64,000 bases of DNA from Pycnopodia helianthoides (Eukaryota > Echinodermata > Asteroidea > Forcipulatida > Asteriidae): the NCBI GenBank assembly GCA_032158295.1, contig CM063243.1, positions 14,104,931 to 14,168,930 on the forward strand, given 5' to 3'. The notes beneath the pieces are model-generated. The model made no database searches and was not told where the DNA came from. It saw only the letters and a list, made by a program, of their open reading frames with translations. Of this stretch, positions 11,316-23,900 are shown in pieces. The translations under genes were made by a program, and so were the position numbers. The stretch's first letter is position 1; each line of letters opens with the position of its first letter.

Positions 11316-14300
11316 AGATGATCAGCTTGATGTCTTAAAACCATAGTACAGAGATACCTGAATGTCATCTGTTACTCTGTTACCCTAACTACCCCTTGGG
11401 TTCATTTACTAAGAACTTTCCTCAATCCAACACAGTTTCACCTATACAAAAAATTAGCAGCCAAACCTGGGAAACTCTGACGAAAAAGGTTTTCCTTGCA
11501 TTGTACAAAAGATTGTCAAATCAGCTATGTAGTATTCAACCCAATCAAATGGAACAAAATCAATCAATTGAGTTGTTGGATTTTGGAAAAAAACAATTGC
11601 AAGTAATTGTTCTGTATAAGGATTTGTTAACAAATATTTCTTCAAAAATGTAGAGGATAGTGCCATAATATATCATAACGTAAAAGCCTCACCCAAGGAT
11701 CTTTAATCATACAGCAGCCATCTTTTGTCGTATTACCTGTATACAGTAATGGTAATGAATACTAATGTTGCATTATACAAAAAGGTGTCGGACTATTGTG
11801 TTCGTTGATTTGAATGAAAGATTCACAATTTCTGCGCCATGATAAATGTGTACAAAACAGTTTAGAATAAGTAATATGGCCACTATTCACGGCAGCATTC
11901 TCCCTCAACGGTGGTCCGCCTGCAAAATGCCAGTTAAAAGCCACGAAGACCAGTCAGAATTCACTCCACGTGGTCCGGCTGACTTGTTCAATGTTGAATA
12001 GCATCCCTGTTTCATTTGAAATGTTGACGGGTGAAAAAGCTGACGGACTAGTGGAATGACAAACTAACTTGGTCCTGCTGGCCACTCACTAAAAAGGTTA
12101 AGGGCAAACCAAGCTCCCATAAAATAAAAGTAAAATTTAAGAAAGTATTATACTATCTGTTTTCATACAAGGGGATATTGTATCCCATACTGTAGACACC
12201 TACTGCCATGCATCGTCATGCAGTTGTACATTTTGTCCAAATTCACGAGACATTGTCAATTTGAAATTTCTCCCTTCTTGGACTTACAAACACCTTGGAG
12301 GGGAATCTTCTTGTAATAATATGGTGAAGGTCACTCAGCCAGGAATTTTCTATGCATATGTAAATGAACTAAATTATTAGAAGTAAAATGTAATTTGAAT
12401 TGATATTGATAAGAAGTATGGTTGTGTGGTTGGTGTATTGTTAGGTCTAATTCAGGTTGAATTATAAGTAAGTTTACAAATCGCTATTGGGGTGGGGCTT
12501 GATTTTCTAGCCTAAACATTGCGGATTGCACCGAGATTCAACAAATGTCAAACAAAGAGAAGTTTGAGTTGTGGCTGTGGTGTAGGACTAACAGTTGGTT
12601 ACATCAACCAAAAGGACCAACAGCATATCTTTATCATGGTGCCGCCATCTCATGTTTCTCCCCAATTCAAACCAGTGTCACCCAAACCGAGGCTGGAGGG
12701 AAAATAGTCTGGTCCTTTTTTAACATAATGAAAACCAGTAGTCATGTTCGGTATGGTTGACTGGAGACAAAACAAAGATGTTGGCAACAGAGGGGGATTT
12801 TTTTACTTGGGACGGGGGAAGGGGCCATCTTTTTCCGCTCTTTTTTAGGGGCACTTTATGTATCTGGATCAGGCCTCCCCGCGCACACTTTTGTTGTTGG
12901 ATTTTGCTTCAATTCAACTGAGCATTTTTTTAAGTGCTCATTGATTAATAAGGTTACTAAAAGGAACAACACTTTTCAAGTACATGTATAATATAGGCTC
13001 CTCAAGCGTAATAATTTTTGTTGAAATTTATCTTGAAAGGCAAAAATGTCCTTTCGTCAAACAGTTTTGATTAATGCTTTGTGTTTTTACCTGGTTTATG
13101 AAAAACATTCACATGCCTCTAACATACACATGCCTTTTCATAATACTTGATGTCCAAGTGCACTACTACTCATGTTTAATGTCCATCTAAGAGAAACCAT
13201 CATTCAACACCCTTAGGCGCAGTTTTTAGATCCCCTTTTGTTTGTTAAATCTTGAAGTGTAAGGTTTCTTCTCGAACCAAGATGGGCTTGCATGTGACAT
13301 GGTTGTTTGAGGTCATGGATTAATGCATCAATGATTTGAAACAGTTTGATTGCTTTTGTGAGATGTGTTATCAAATTTATGATGTAAATAAAATGAGTAC
13401 ATTTACAAAGCAATTTGCATTTTGAGATAATGTGATATTTCTTCTTGATTGTTTGTCTTGTCCCGACCAATTTAATATTTGAATCTAGTATGCACTGAGT
13501 GGTTAAAGGTCTAATGAGTATGTGCTGCATGCCCTCTCCCTACCCCTTTCCCTACGGCCCTTTTGATATTGATGTGAAATGTTTTTTCCATCCTGGGTTG
13601 TGATTCTAAATGTTTAGGATTGTTCCGTAAACAAACACTTTTTGGTTCAGCAAAATGCTGTACGTACTACAGCAGCTTGATGTGATGGAAAATATTTATC
13701 ATAAACTTTAGATAATAATGCTAAACAAATACAATCGGTAAACAAACAAAAATAATTATTGGCAATGTTTTGGTGAAGTGCGCCCTCAAGAGGCGATCGC
13801 TGAGATTAGCTAGCTGTCTGCAATGTGTGTAGTCAACATCCTTGACGATACTTGAGCTTTCCACGTCTACTTTCCCCAGATTTTGAAGGTATGTTTCAAG
13901 GAATTACAGTTTCTCTTTATTTTGACTACTCCTTTCCTAGAGCTATAATTCATAAATATCAGCCTAGACCCAGTAACTGGGGCGCTGTATTCCTCTTTTT
14001 GAGTTCCTGGGTCTGTTGTATTTGTAGGGACCGAAATTTTGCTATTTATTTACTGCGCAACGTATCTGTGCACCACTCCTGCCTCCCTGGGCTGTGGCAG
14101 GCGGGATTTTGATTTGACATGCACACTGGTTTAGCTCAGCCCGACCACTAGTCTCATTCAAGATGCTAGGACGGATCGAAACATACAGTTCTCCTTAAAG
14201 ATTACATTTATATTGTTGTATTGTAATGTATCATTTGTTGTTGATTTGTTGTAAGTGTTACTTTTTCATTACCCACCATAAAGTAATTTAAATTGAATTT

Positions 14301-14956
14301 AATGTCAGAGTTTTAGGAGTAATGCCCAAGTACCTCCAGGAGGTGTAAAACTGTTTTTCAAATCGAAACCCAGGTTTTTATGCCGAGATTTCCCCCCACA
14401 GTTGTCACAATAACCATAGTGCAATTGTGGAGAGCACATTAAAACGAAAATGTGCGCGCTCTTTTTGGTGTAATTTCAGAGGCAATACTGACTTGATTCA
14501 ACTGACCACTGACCAGCATCCATGATGTTTGTTGATGCGCATCATGAGTTACTGGACTCAATATAGGTGCACAAGTGTGGCCAAGGGAAAGGATTCACCT
14601 TGTCCTTGGCCACACAAGTGGGGCTAGACTCGATAATGGTTTTTTAACATTTGAACATTATCTAACAATATCTGGCTAAAATAGGGTCAGAGTGAACAAT
14701 CATGTGTTTGTTGGTACCCCTGTTCAAAATTTAAAAATAAATAAACTAAAACAGGCCTATTTTCTTGCACCATTTACTTGAATCATGGAGGCTAATTCTA
14801 CCTCCATGCTTGAATGAACCATTTCTTACAACCACCAGGGCCAGGCTTACATTGCTGGGGGCCATCTTCTGGCAACCACAGATCCAAACAGTGCCTCATT
14901 GGCTAGCACCACCACCCAGTGAACTTTAGATTCATCATAAAATTAATACCAACGCC
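11316..14956. other. Spacer between the RNF8-like gene and DHTKD1
   Basis: It probably contains the 3' UTR of the RNF8-like gene (AATAAA-like site near 12123) and the promoter and 5' UTR of DHTKD1. No coding exon was recognised on either strand. A hairpin sits at 14571-14622. Other open frames (for example near 12519-12760 and 13852-14112) show no family signature. Confidence 0.5.
14571..14622. repeat. Hairpin (inverted repeat) upstream of DHTKD1
   Basis: The left arm, cacaagtgtggccaagg(ga), and the right arm, tccttggccacacaagtg, are reverse complements with a loop of about 15 bases. It lies about 340 bases before the DHTKD1 start codon. It may be a small MITE remnant or a structured 5' region. 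Confidence 0.6.
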
Positions 14957-17900
14957 ATGTGGACGAACATCATTAGACTTTCAACTGGTGTCCATCGGCC
15001 ATGGTTGTCAAAACATCTGCGGGTCGCTCGGTACCATGCCGAGCATGGTATCTATGGTTACAGGCCGTCTGCCTGGATGCAAAATCAGTCTCCAAAAATT
15101 ATGGGTAAGTAATCCAAGCTCAACAAGTAGTAAATCATGCCGAGTTGGTGAAAAGTTATGATTTTAGTCGATCGTCCTCTGTAATTTGTGTTAGTTTTGT
15201 TTTTACTAGTTTTGTTGTTTTACATGTCACCTGCTCGCGGAGACGGAAACAAAAACATGAATATAAATCTCCCAGTGAAACAGGTTGATTAATCATGCCA
15301 CATATGTATTTAGTAGTCATTTTTAAATTTGGTTGTATTTTAAGTAATTTAGTGCTAAATTATAAGCACCATTTTAATTTATGTCAAGTTGAATTTATTT
15401 TAAAATGCTAATTTGATTAGATTTCTGTTTAAATTAGCATTGCTTATGAATATATATCTGTTTGTTCAATCCCCCCATTATGAAAAGTTATCATGTATTT
15501 TTCTGTCCTTTTTAATCTTTTGTCCTACAATGAATGCAGAGATGGACATGAATCGTGTCAGGAATGCTAGCCTAATGCAACTGGTCGATGCTTATCGCTC
15601 CCATGGCCACAAGAGGGCCAAGGTAGATGCACTGGCCATGCAAAAACCCAAGTAAGTACAGCAGGCACACAATATTCTTCCTGGTTCTTCTTAACTCTTT
15701 CCTTACCATAGGCAACTTTAGTCGACTGCACTCGTACCCCCTTTTCCTTACCATAGGCAACTTTAGGCGACTGCACTCATACCCCCTCTTCCTTTCCTGT
15801 TGGTGACTTTAGTCGACCAAGCTTACACACAAAAAGGCATTCAAGCCCGAGCATTCAAGCCTGAGCACAAAAGCTATAGTTTCATTCTTCATAGCCAAGC
15901 TTCGATCATTGGAAAGAGAAAGATTGGATCTTTTCGATGATGGTAAAATAAAATAAGATTGCTACTATGCAATCTCTTTAAATTGGAGTTGAAAGATCCA
16001 AAATGCCAAACACCTACGTAGCGCCATAAGGTTGTGTTAACATTTATAGAATATAACTTCACCCTATCTTTTTTAATTAATTGGGAGTCGATTCCTTTGC
16101 ATGCATTTTGACTCCCCACCCGAACTCTTCCAAGTGTAAGTGCACTGCGCATCTTGAAATGGGCAATATGTAGTGTTGTCGCTGGGTAAGGTTTTTTTCA
16201 ATAATTGTTTTCTGTTTTATTTTTTATTTTTGTGAAGATGGCCTCAAACGATCAGCTGTGCTTGGAGAGGGTAAAATAAAATGAAATAGAAAAACAAGAA
16301 AGAAAAAAATCCCCAGAAAATACAATAAATAAAGTCATACAAAGCTTTGAAGCCTCAAGGTTTCTCTGTATTGATTTTTGGAGGGTGTATTACTCTTTTA
16401 CATAACCGTCCAATTTGTCCTCCAATTAAAGATGCTGTACATGTAGGTCTGATGTTGGCCGATTTAACCCCAAAATTTAGATTTTGAGATTCAAGAAAGT
16501 TATAAGCTTTCATTTAAGGTATTGCATGAACCATCTGCCAATGATTAGTGGTAGTTTAATGAAAATCTTGAACTTAATTATTGTCGGGATCCCGACATTA
16601 TCTCACATCCATCAGCCATGCACAAACAGTTTGTTACATGTATGTTTTTGCATTGTCCGTGGCATATGCAAAAGTTTTTGTATGTTTTTGTTGTGTTGAA
16701 ACAGTCATCTCACAAAATTTGTTTAGAGAATTTCTTTTTTTAAAGTTCTATCGACGAAAATCGAGCAAGTTTTTTAATTCAATGTTAAATTGATGAAATT
16801 GTTTCTTTTATATTTGACAGACCTACTCCGGAGTTAGATCCTTCATTGTATGGCCTCTCAGCATCAGGTGATACTACCTTCAACCTCACAGGTCAAAGTG
16901 TTTCAAATTTGTAAACTGTTACTATCATTATATATTTCTGGTAATGAAACCAAGTTAGCATCATCAGTGAACTCAATCGCTGTAGCTCGCAAGCCTGAGG
17001 AAACCTGTAAACAAGGGCGCCTGCCATGTGAACCAGAAACATTGGGGGTATAGTAGCCCCTCTTGTTCCACGATAAGTGTTCTGGGTTCTTTTACGTGCA
17101 CTACCAATCCTTAGTACACAGGACCTAAGGCTTAATGTTCAAACCGAAGGACAAAGCAACTATGGTGAAGTATCTTGCTCAAGGACACAAGTGCCAAGAC
17201 CGGGTCCTCAAATCCATACTCTGCTGATCAGAAACACCAGAGCTTGAGTACGATGCTCTTAATCGCTTGGACACGCAAAATGCATTAAATTTGACCCTCG
17301 TCATTACATGGTTATCCTAGACTGACCGATTTTACCTTGCTATAATCCTTACCTTGTATATTCATGCACGTTATGTTTACCTTACTGCTGTTATTGACGA
17401 TGCATTCTCTGCTTAAAGGAAGATGAAAACAATCTTTTCACTAATGAGATTTCTCTGTATTTCTTAAAACCTCATGAGTGTACGCACAAGCATAATCAAC
17501 TTGACATGTGACCTTTTGTTACTTGGCACCAATAAGCATAGAGTACAAGATACGACTAAATATTCCAGACTGAATTATGATCATACTGCGCTAATGGTAG
17601 GAGAAGATACTGTGCTGCTTAAGAGGCAGTGAAGAGGTTGTGACCCAATTTTTATGGAGCCGCTTAAGCAGACAATAGTGCTGTGACATTTTTCTGCTAA
17701 GCAAAAATGAGCTCATTTGACATGGCATTTTGGTGAAGTAATAATAATAATAATAATAATACAGCATTTGTAAAGCGCACTTTATCTGTGTGACATTCAA
17801 AGGCGCTGGTCAAGAACAAGAAGAAAATTTCACTCGATAGAGATAGGTTTTGAGAGAATGTTGGAATCGTGAGATGTCATGTGTGTCCTTGATATGTTGA

Positions 17901-20900
17901 GGCAGAGAGTTCCAGAGGCAGGGTGACATGTATAAAGCAACATTGTTTTGTGCTCTGCTAATTTGTTTGCTTAAGCAGCTCTATGAAATTGGGTCCTTTG
18001 AGGGAGGTTTAACATGAACATCTTTGTTGTCTCATCATTACAGGTATTGTGAATATAGGCCAAGAGACTGCACATTTGTCCGATGTCCTCCAGCATTTGG
18101 AACAGATGTACTGTGGTACTACATCAGTGGAGTTCATGCATCTTCCGGTAATCACTACAGGCATCAGGCCAGTTTGACTCAAAATATATGTTTGATGTGT
18201 GCGTGGTCGCCAAGGTTTTGTGTGGCCAAGATACCTCTTTGTGTGAGGGAGTAGGGGTCTTCAATTAATACATTATTCTTTCACAAATGTTTGTTGAACG
18301 TTTACAACATTCGTTTAAGTTTGAGAACATGGGCGAGGAGCTACCTTGTGCTCAACATGGATAGAAATTCATTGCAGAGTTGAGACAAGCCGAGGCTAAA
18401 CATGTTCTCAGCGCCTAAAAGTTTTTGGATGTTTTAACGGGAAAGGTATTTATGAATGGGAATAAATATAAGAAAGGTGACTCAGTCTTAGATGGTCGTT
18501 AAAACCTTGGAGGATCGTGGTCGGCTCATTCCTTCATAGCACAGGCCATGACCATGCCGGTTTCAAACGGCCATTTAAGACCTTGTCGCCACTTTTTTAT
18601 TTCCTTATTTAAAACCAGGATGGATGATGTTGGGCGGTCAGACAGTAGGAGGTTAAAATCAAAAACAAACTTTTATCATACCAGGTCAGAAAAACATCCA
18701 GAGAGCAAGACTTTTTTCGAAAATGAAGTTAATCGTGAATTCTGTTGAGCAATATCTACTTCTTTCAAACTATGTGAAATGGTGAGAATGCTTTTTCGAT
18801 CGCATCTTGTCGACTTTCTGATTATTGTTGTTTTATACTTCCATTACAGACAATGGAAGAGAGAGCATGGTGTGCTGAACGCTATGAAGAGATGCACAGA
18901 ACTACCCTGTCTAATGAAGCCAAGACACGACTAGCCATACTCTTGGCCAAAGCACAGGTTGATACATAAATGGGCAATTCCACACTAATGGGCACAAAAG
19001 TGTGACACTGGAGGGGATTGATGGATAGTGGTAACAAAATGAAGTATATTGTCATGTATGTTTGTCTGTGTACATTCAGAAGCACATGAGGATTGTGGCT
19101 AACAAAAAAAGAAGGTAAATGACCGAGTATTTAAGAAACTGGAGGAGATAATTCTTCAAGATTTATACGTATGTAACAAGGACAGACATTTTTGTTATCA
19201 TTTGATAGAGGTTATATTAAAATAAATGTATTGCCCAATGTTGTCCAGATACCAATTCTACAGACCCTTAGGGATAGTTACCAGCCAAAATTAAGAAAAT
19301 TCTTCCCTGGCTATTTAAGAAATTTTAAGTTTTAAAAACAAATTTATACGTACAAACAAGGACAGAGTTTTGTCACAAAAGCATCTGTCCAATGTTCGTA
19401 CGTGATTTATTTCCCATTGTTATTGCCTTAATACCCACGGCAACATCTCAGTTTTGTTGCATACAATCTTTAAGGGTTAGGAAAGTTACTGACACAGTAT
19501 TTTGTAACTGTTTTTTCATTCTTTCTTTCATTTCCAGGCCATATGTCTGTCTTTGATACATACGTAACACATTTTAAATGACCTTGCAAATCCTAGAGGT
19601 CACCGAGTAATTTGTTACTTTTTACTACAAAACAATCATAAACAGATTTAAAATGTAAAGGAAAAGACTGTAACAAAATAGTTACTTTTGTCTCGCTCTC
19701 ACATGCCTATCTTACAAAGTTATCTTTTGGCCCATTAGTGTGGAATTGCCCAAATAAATTCTTCATACTCACAAATAAGTTGACTACTATAAAAGAAATC
19801 AGGTGGGATTTTCTTGCATCGCAGTAGCCTTGGCCAAGGCGTTGGAGTTTTGCTTTCATCTATTAATTTTTTCTTTAAGCCGCGCTACCCGCCTGAGCTA
19901 GCTGTGTGCATGTCTAGATGACTGCACATATACATATACATGTACACTGCACTGTACAGCATGCGTGTGCGTGCGGGGTTTGAGCTGTATACAGTAGTAC
20001 ATGCACCCTCTATTGGCATCCGTATGCAGACAGTAGTAGTACGGGTGTCGTGCTCAGTGTGTACACACATTACGCACAGTGCTGTAGTGTACAGTACAGT
20101 ACATGTATATGGGTGGGTTTACAGCGTTTTCTTTCGGAGTGAAAACTGCGACCGCCTTGAGTAAGGCTAGTATCACAGAGAGGCCGCAGTAATTTTACTG
20201 TCCTGTTCTGTGGTCACATTTATGTTAATAGACCACGCAAGTCCTGTGCGTATTCGAGCATTTTTGAGGGGCCACTTTGCACCCACGTACATTGCTTGAA
20301 CGCGTGAAGGAAACAGACTCGTACACTTTAACGGATCCCAGTACTCGAATATGCGCAAGACTTGCACAGTCTATTGGAGGATTAAATTGTGGGGCAGTGA
20401 TTCTGACTGAGCCTTGGGATGTTTCTGGGGCACTTCAGATCCACTCAGTAGTAGCAACTTGCTCACCTTCTCTGAATTATTATTTAAAGTTGTGTGTATG
20501 TCATAGTGGTTTTTTTCCTGAGGCTACAGATTGTGTAACCTTTGACATTGCTTTTAACAATAGAGAGCCTGGATTTCTGTAGGCACATGTTGCACACATC
20601 GCCATGGAGGAAAACATAAAATCTTACATTTTGTAGCAATTTTCACTCAACGATTTTTATCAACTTCTAAGATGAAGAAAGTGCGCACATGTAGTAGTTA
20701 TGATGCAATATGTCAAATTCTCACTTTTGTATGACCAATGCAGTATCTTGCCTGCCAGAAAATGCTGTTGAATCTCCAAGGTCACTGTTTTTGTAAAACA
20801 GGTGACGTGGTCTATATGGCTTACATAAATTCAGTGTTTCAAGGATGTCTTGAAGTAGCTAAAACATGCTGTATAATGAAGGCTAAATCTTGAATACATG

Positions 20901-23900
20901 CTAATGACTAACGATTTGGGTTAATGATAATAGTATCGGTCTACTAAGTTTTTTCATTTAATATTCTGAAGGCTTTGGAGAATTTCATGGCAGTCAAGTT
21001 CACTACAGTCAAGCGCTACGGAGGGGAGGGGGCAGAGAGTATAATGGCAGTCTTCTATCAGCTCCTCCAAGAAGCAGCGCAGTGTGAGTCATTGAACTTC
21101 CTCCCCCTGGGTGGAAATCAAATCTGCCTTGGAGAATGTTTAGATACATGTCTTGTCAGACATGTATGCAATAAATTGCCGGGGTGTGTTTGGGTGGTTT
21201 ACTAAGCTTGCTCCTTTACAAAATCTCCTAACCAAGCAATTAATTTAACCAGTCCTGGTACCAATGTCACAGTGCTGCTTAACGGTTCACAGATTTTCGT
21301 GCTAACTGTAGCAGGAAAATTTGCTTAAGCATGAGCATACACGGGTTAGCAAGAAAAGTAGGTGGCCAGCTTGTGCGTAATTGCTTAAATCAGTCCTCAA
21401 GTCCGGCCTCACGAAAGTGGCTAAGAAAATCACAATGTTCTATTCCTTTTATTTTGCACCATTATCAACCTATTAAGTTGGGGGATTATGTAAGCTGTAC
21501 AAGTTGTGTCTCAAAGTGTACCATTTTCAGTGGTGAATGTTATTAAACCAAGCAGAGTGGAGAGCGAAAGAGCTACTGTACAACAAACTGTGGAGAAAAG
21601 CCATTGTCAATTAGGGGAGGCACAACAAGCTATGCAGGAGCCTAAGCAGACAAAGAGTGGGTGTGGCCAACAGAGGCATTGATGTAATCAGACCATTTTG
21701 GCCAATCAACTCTGGAGGTTGACTAACTCTAAACCACTGCAATACAGGCCACCAATGGAGCGGCAGAACAGCCCAAAGAGTTAACAATAAAGAAATGCAA
21801 GAGATTTGAACTAGGAGATGCTATTAGGCCGATAAGTAGTGGTGGTAGTAGTATTTGATTTCAATTCGGAAGATATATATATATTATTTGCGCCTGACTT
21901 TGAAAATTTATTAATCTTAAAAAAATCCATATTTTGGAGAATTGGCTGTTTTGATGATTGAGTAGAAAGATCAGTATTGTGTGCACCGTTGACAGACTAC
22001 AATGATTGTTATAATAATATTAAAGAAAATTAGCGACAGTTCCATGTCTGTATTTTTTCCACAACTGTTCATTTTTCCATCTTGAGTCTTGACAATTGTA
22101 ACCTGGTTGTATGCGGATTTGATTTTCACCCATCACTTTACTCTACAGCTGATCTTGAGCAGATGATTCTGTGTATGCCACATCGAGCCAGACTCATTCT
22201 TCAAGTCGGTCTTCTTGAGTTATCAGCAACCCTCGTCTTCAGGAAGATGAGTGGGCTACCAGAGTTTCCAGCCACTAATAAGGAGTGTGTTGGGGATATT
22301 CTTACCCATTTGTGTAAGTAACTGAGAAAATGAAGACTCTAATGACGCATCAGTGCAAAAGCATTGTATCTCGATTTTGCAAAAACGTCATATCTCGCAC
22401 AAATGTTGTATCTCGGCACGTACTTGTTTTGTGTGTCATCCGGGCTATTTTAAGCGAGATACAACGCATTGACAATTTCAAACTCGCGCCTATCGAAAGT
22501 GCTTTTTTCACAAGATGCAGCATTTTTGCACTGAGTAGTAACTTGGTACTTAGCGGCCATTTAAAACCTTGCATGATCGTGGCCGTGTGAAAAAGGACCT
22601 CACCTTCACTACCACGGTCGTTTAAGACCTCGTCGCCTATTAATTTATTCCCTTAACAATGGGATATTGACAGTGGGATAATGGCATAGTATTCAACTGT
22701 AGGCCTACTGGTATATATATATGTATATATTTGTCATCCAAACACATTTGGTCATTGTTCAAACTAAAACATAATTTTTGGATTGGCAGACTTTTGGTAA
22801 CCCTGGCCAGCTTGATATGAGCTGTTCTTGTTTTGTTTTTTATTGTGTTTTGAGATTTGCAATGAGACTAGTTTGATATTGTGTGTTTGTACTTTGAGAA
22901 AAGAACGAATAATTAAGAATAATAATCAGCTCTCCAGATTGTGTGATATTTTTGCTTTTAATTTTTAACCGTCTGTCAGTAGCTTCTCATGTCCTGGGTT
23001 TTAAAATTTTAATATTACAAGCAGCTTGAAAATGAGGTTATGTTTTTTATCGACATTTAACAAAATAAACTCTGTGGTTATTCTCTCTTGATCTCATTTT
23101 AGATCAGTCAGTTGACCTGGAGTATGACAACGGGAAAATCCATTTTACGATGATTCCAAATCCATCACATCTAGAGGTAAAGTTGGAAAAATAGCTGCCG
23201 TTAAATAAAACCCCAGCTTATGGCCTGTTAGATATTTTAAAAACATTAAATTACTGTAAACGAGTCCAGCACTTGGACTCACAGAGCGCTAGGATTCATC
23301 TTAAGATCAGGGCCCAATTTCATGGCTCTGCTTACCGTAAGCAAAGAATTCGCACTTACGGAAGCAGGGAATTCCACGCTTAGTCAAGCGTATTTCACAG
23401 GTTGGCAGGATATTTTTGCATGTGTGCGTGCGTACTCCACTTTATTAGGCATTGCCAAAGCCATTAGTTCAGACACAGCCTATCACTGTATTTTACATAT
23501 GGGAATCATAAGTGGCAACAGACGTACTGGGTAAGTTTCCATTTTTTGGGTAATTCTGGGCATGCACACTTTTTTGAGAGCGATGGGTTTTACCTGGTAT
23601 GTTTGATGCCACCTAGCACTTCAAAAGTTATAGAATCTACCACCAGTCTGGGTAATCTACTCCAGGAGGATTTTATCTCCCTGACAAGGCCTTCAGAGTT
23701 TTTTTGTCAAATTGTTGTCAAAACCTACCCCTTTAAAAGTTATAGAATCTACCATCAGGGGTATCCACCATCATCATCTACTATTGGGGCGGTCGGTTTG
23801 TGTGTAGTTGTTTCTTGCCTTCAAAAGTTATAGAATCTACCATCAGTCTAGGTGCCCTACTCCAGGAGAATTTTATCTCACTGTCAACGTCTTAAGAGTT

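Noticed and set aside
12519..12760. Overlapping 62- and 71-codon frames in the RNF8-like/DHTKD1 spacer
   Set aside because: No family signature, splice context or codon pattern to support coding.
15413..15541. N-terminal extension of the DHTKD1 exon at 15540
   Set aside because: The upstream frame is hydrophobic intron sequence. A proper acceptor at 15539 and the in-phase presequence exon at 14957-15104 explain the gene better.
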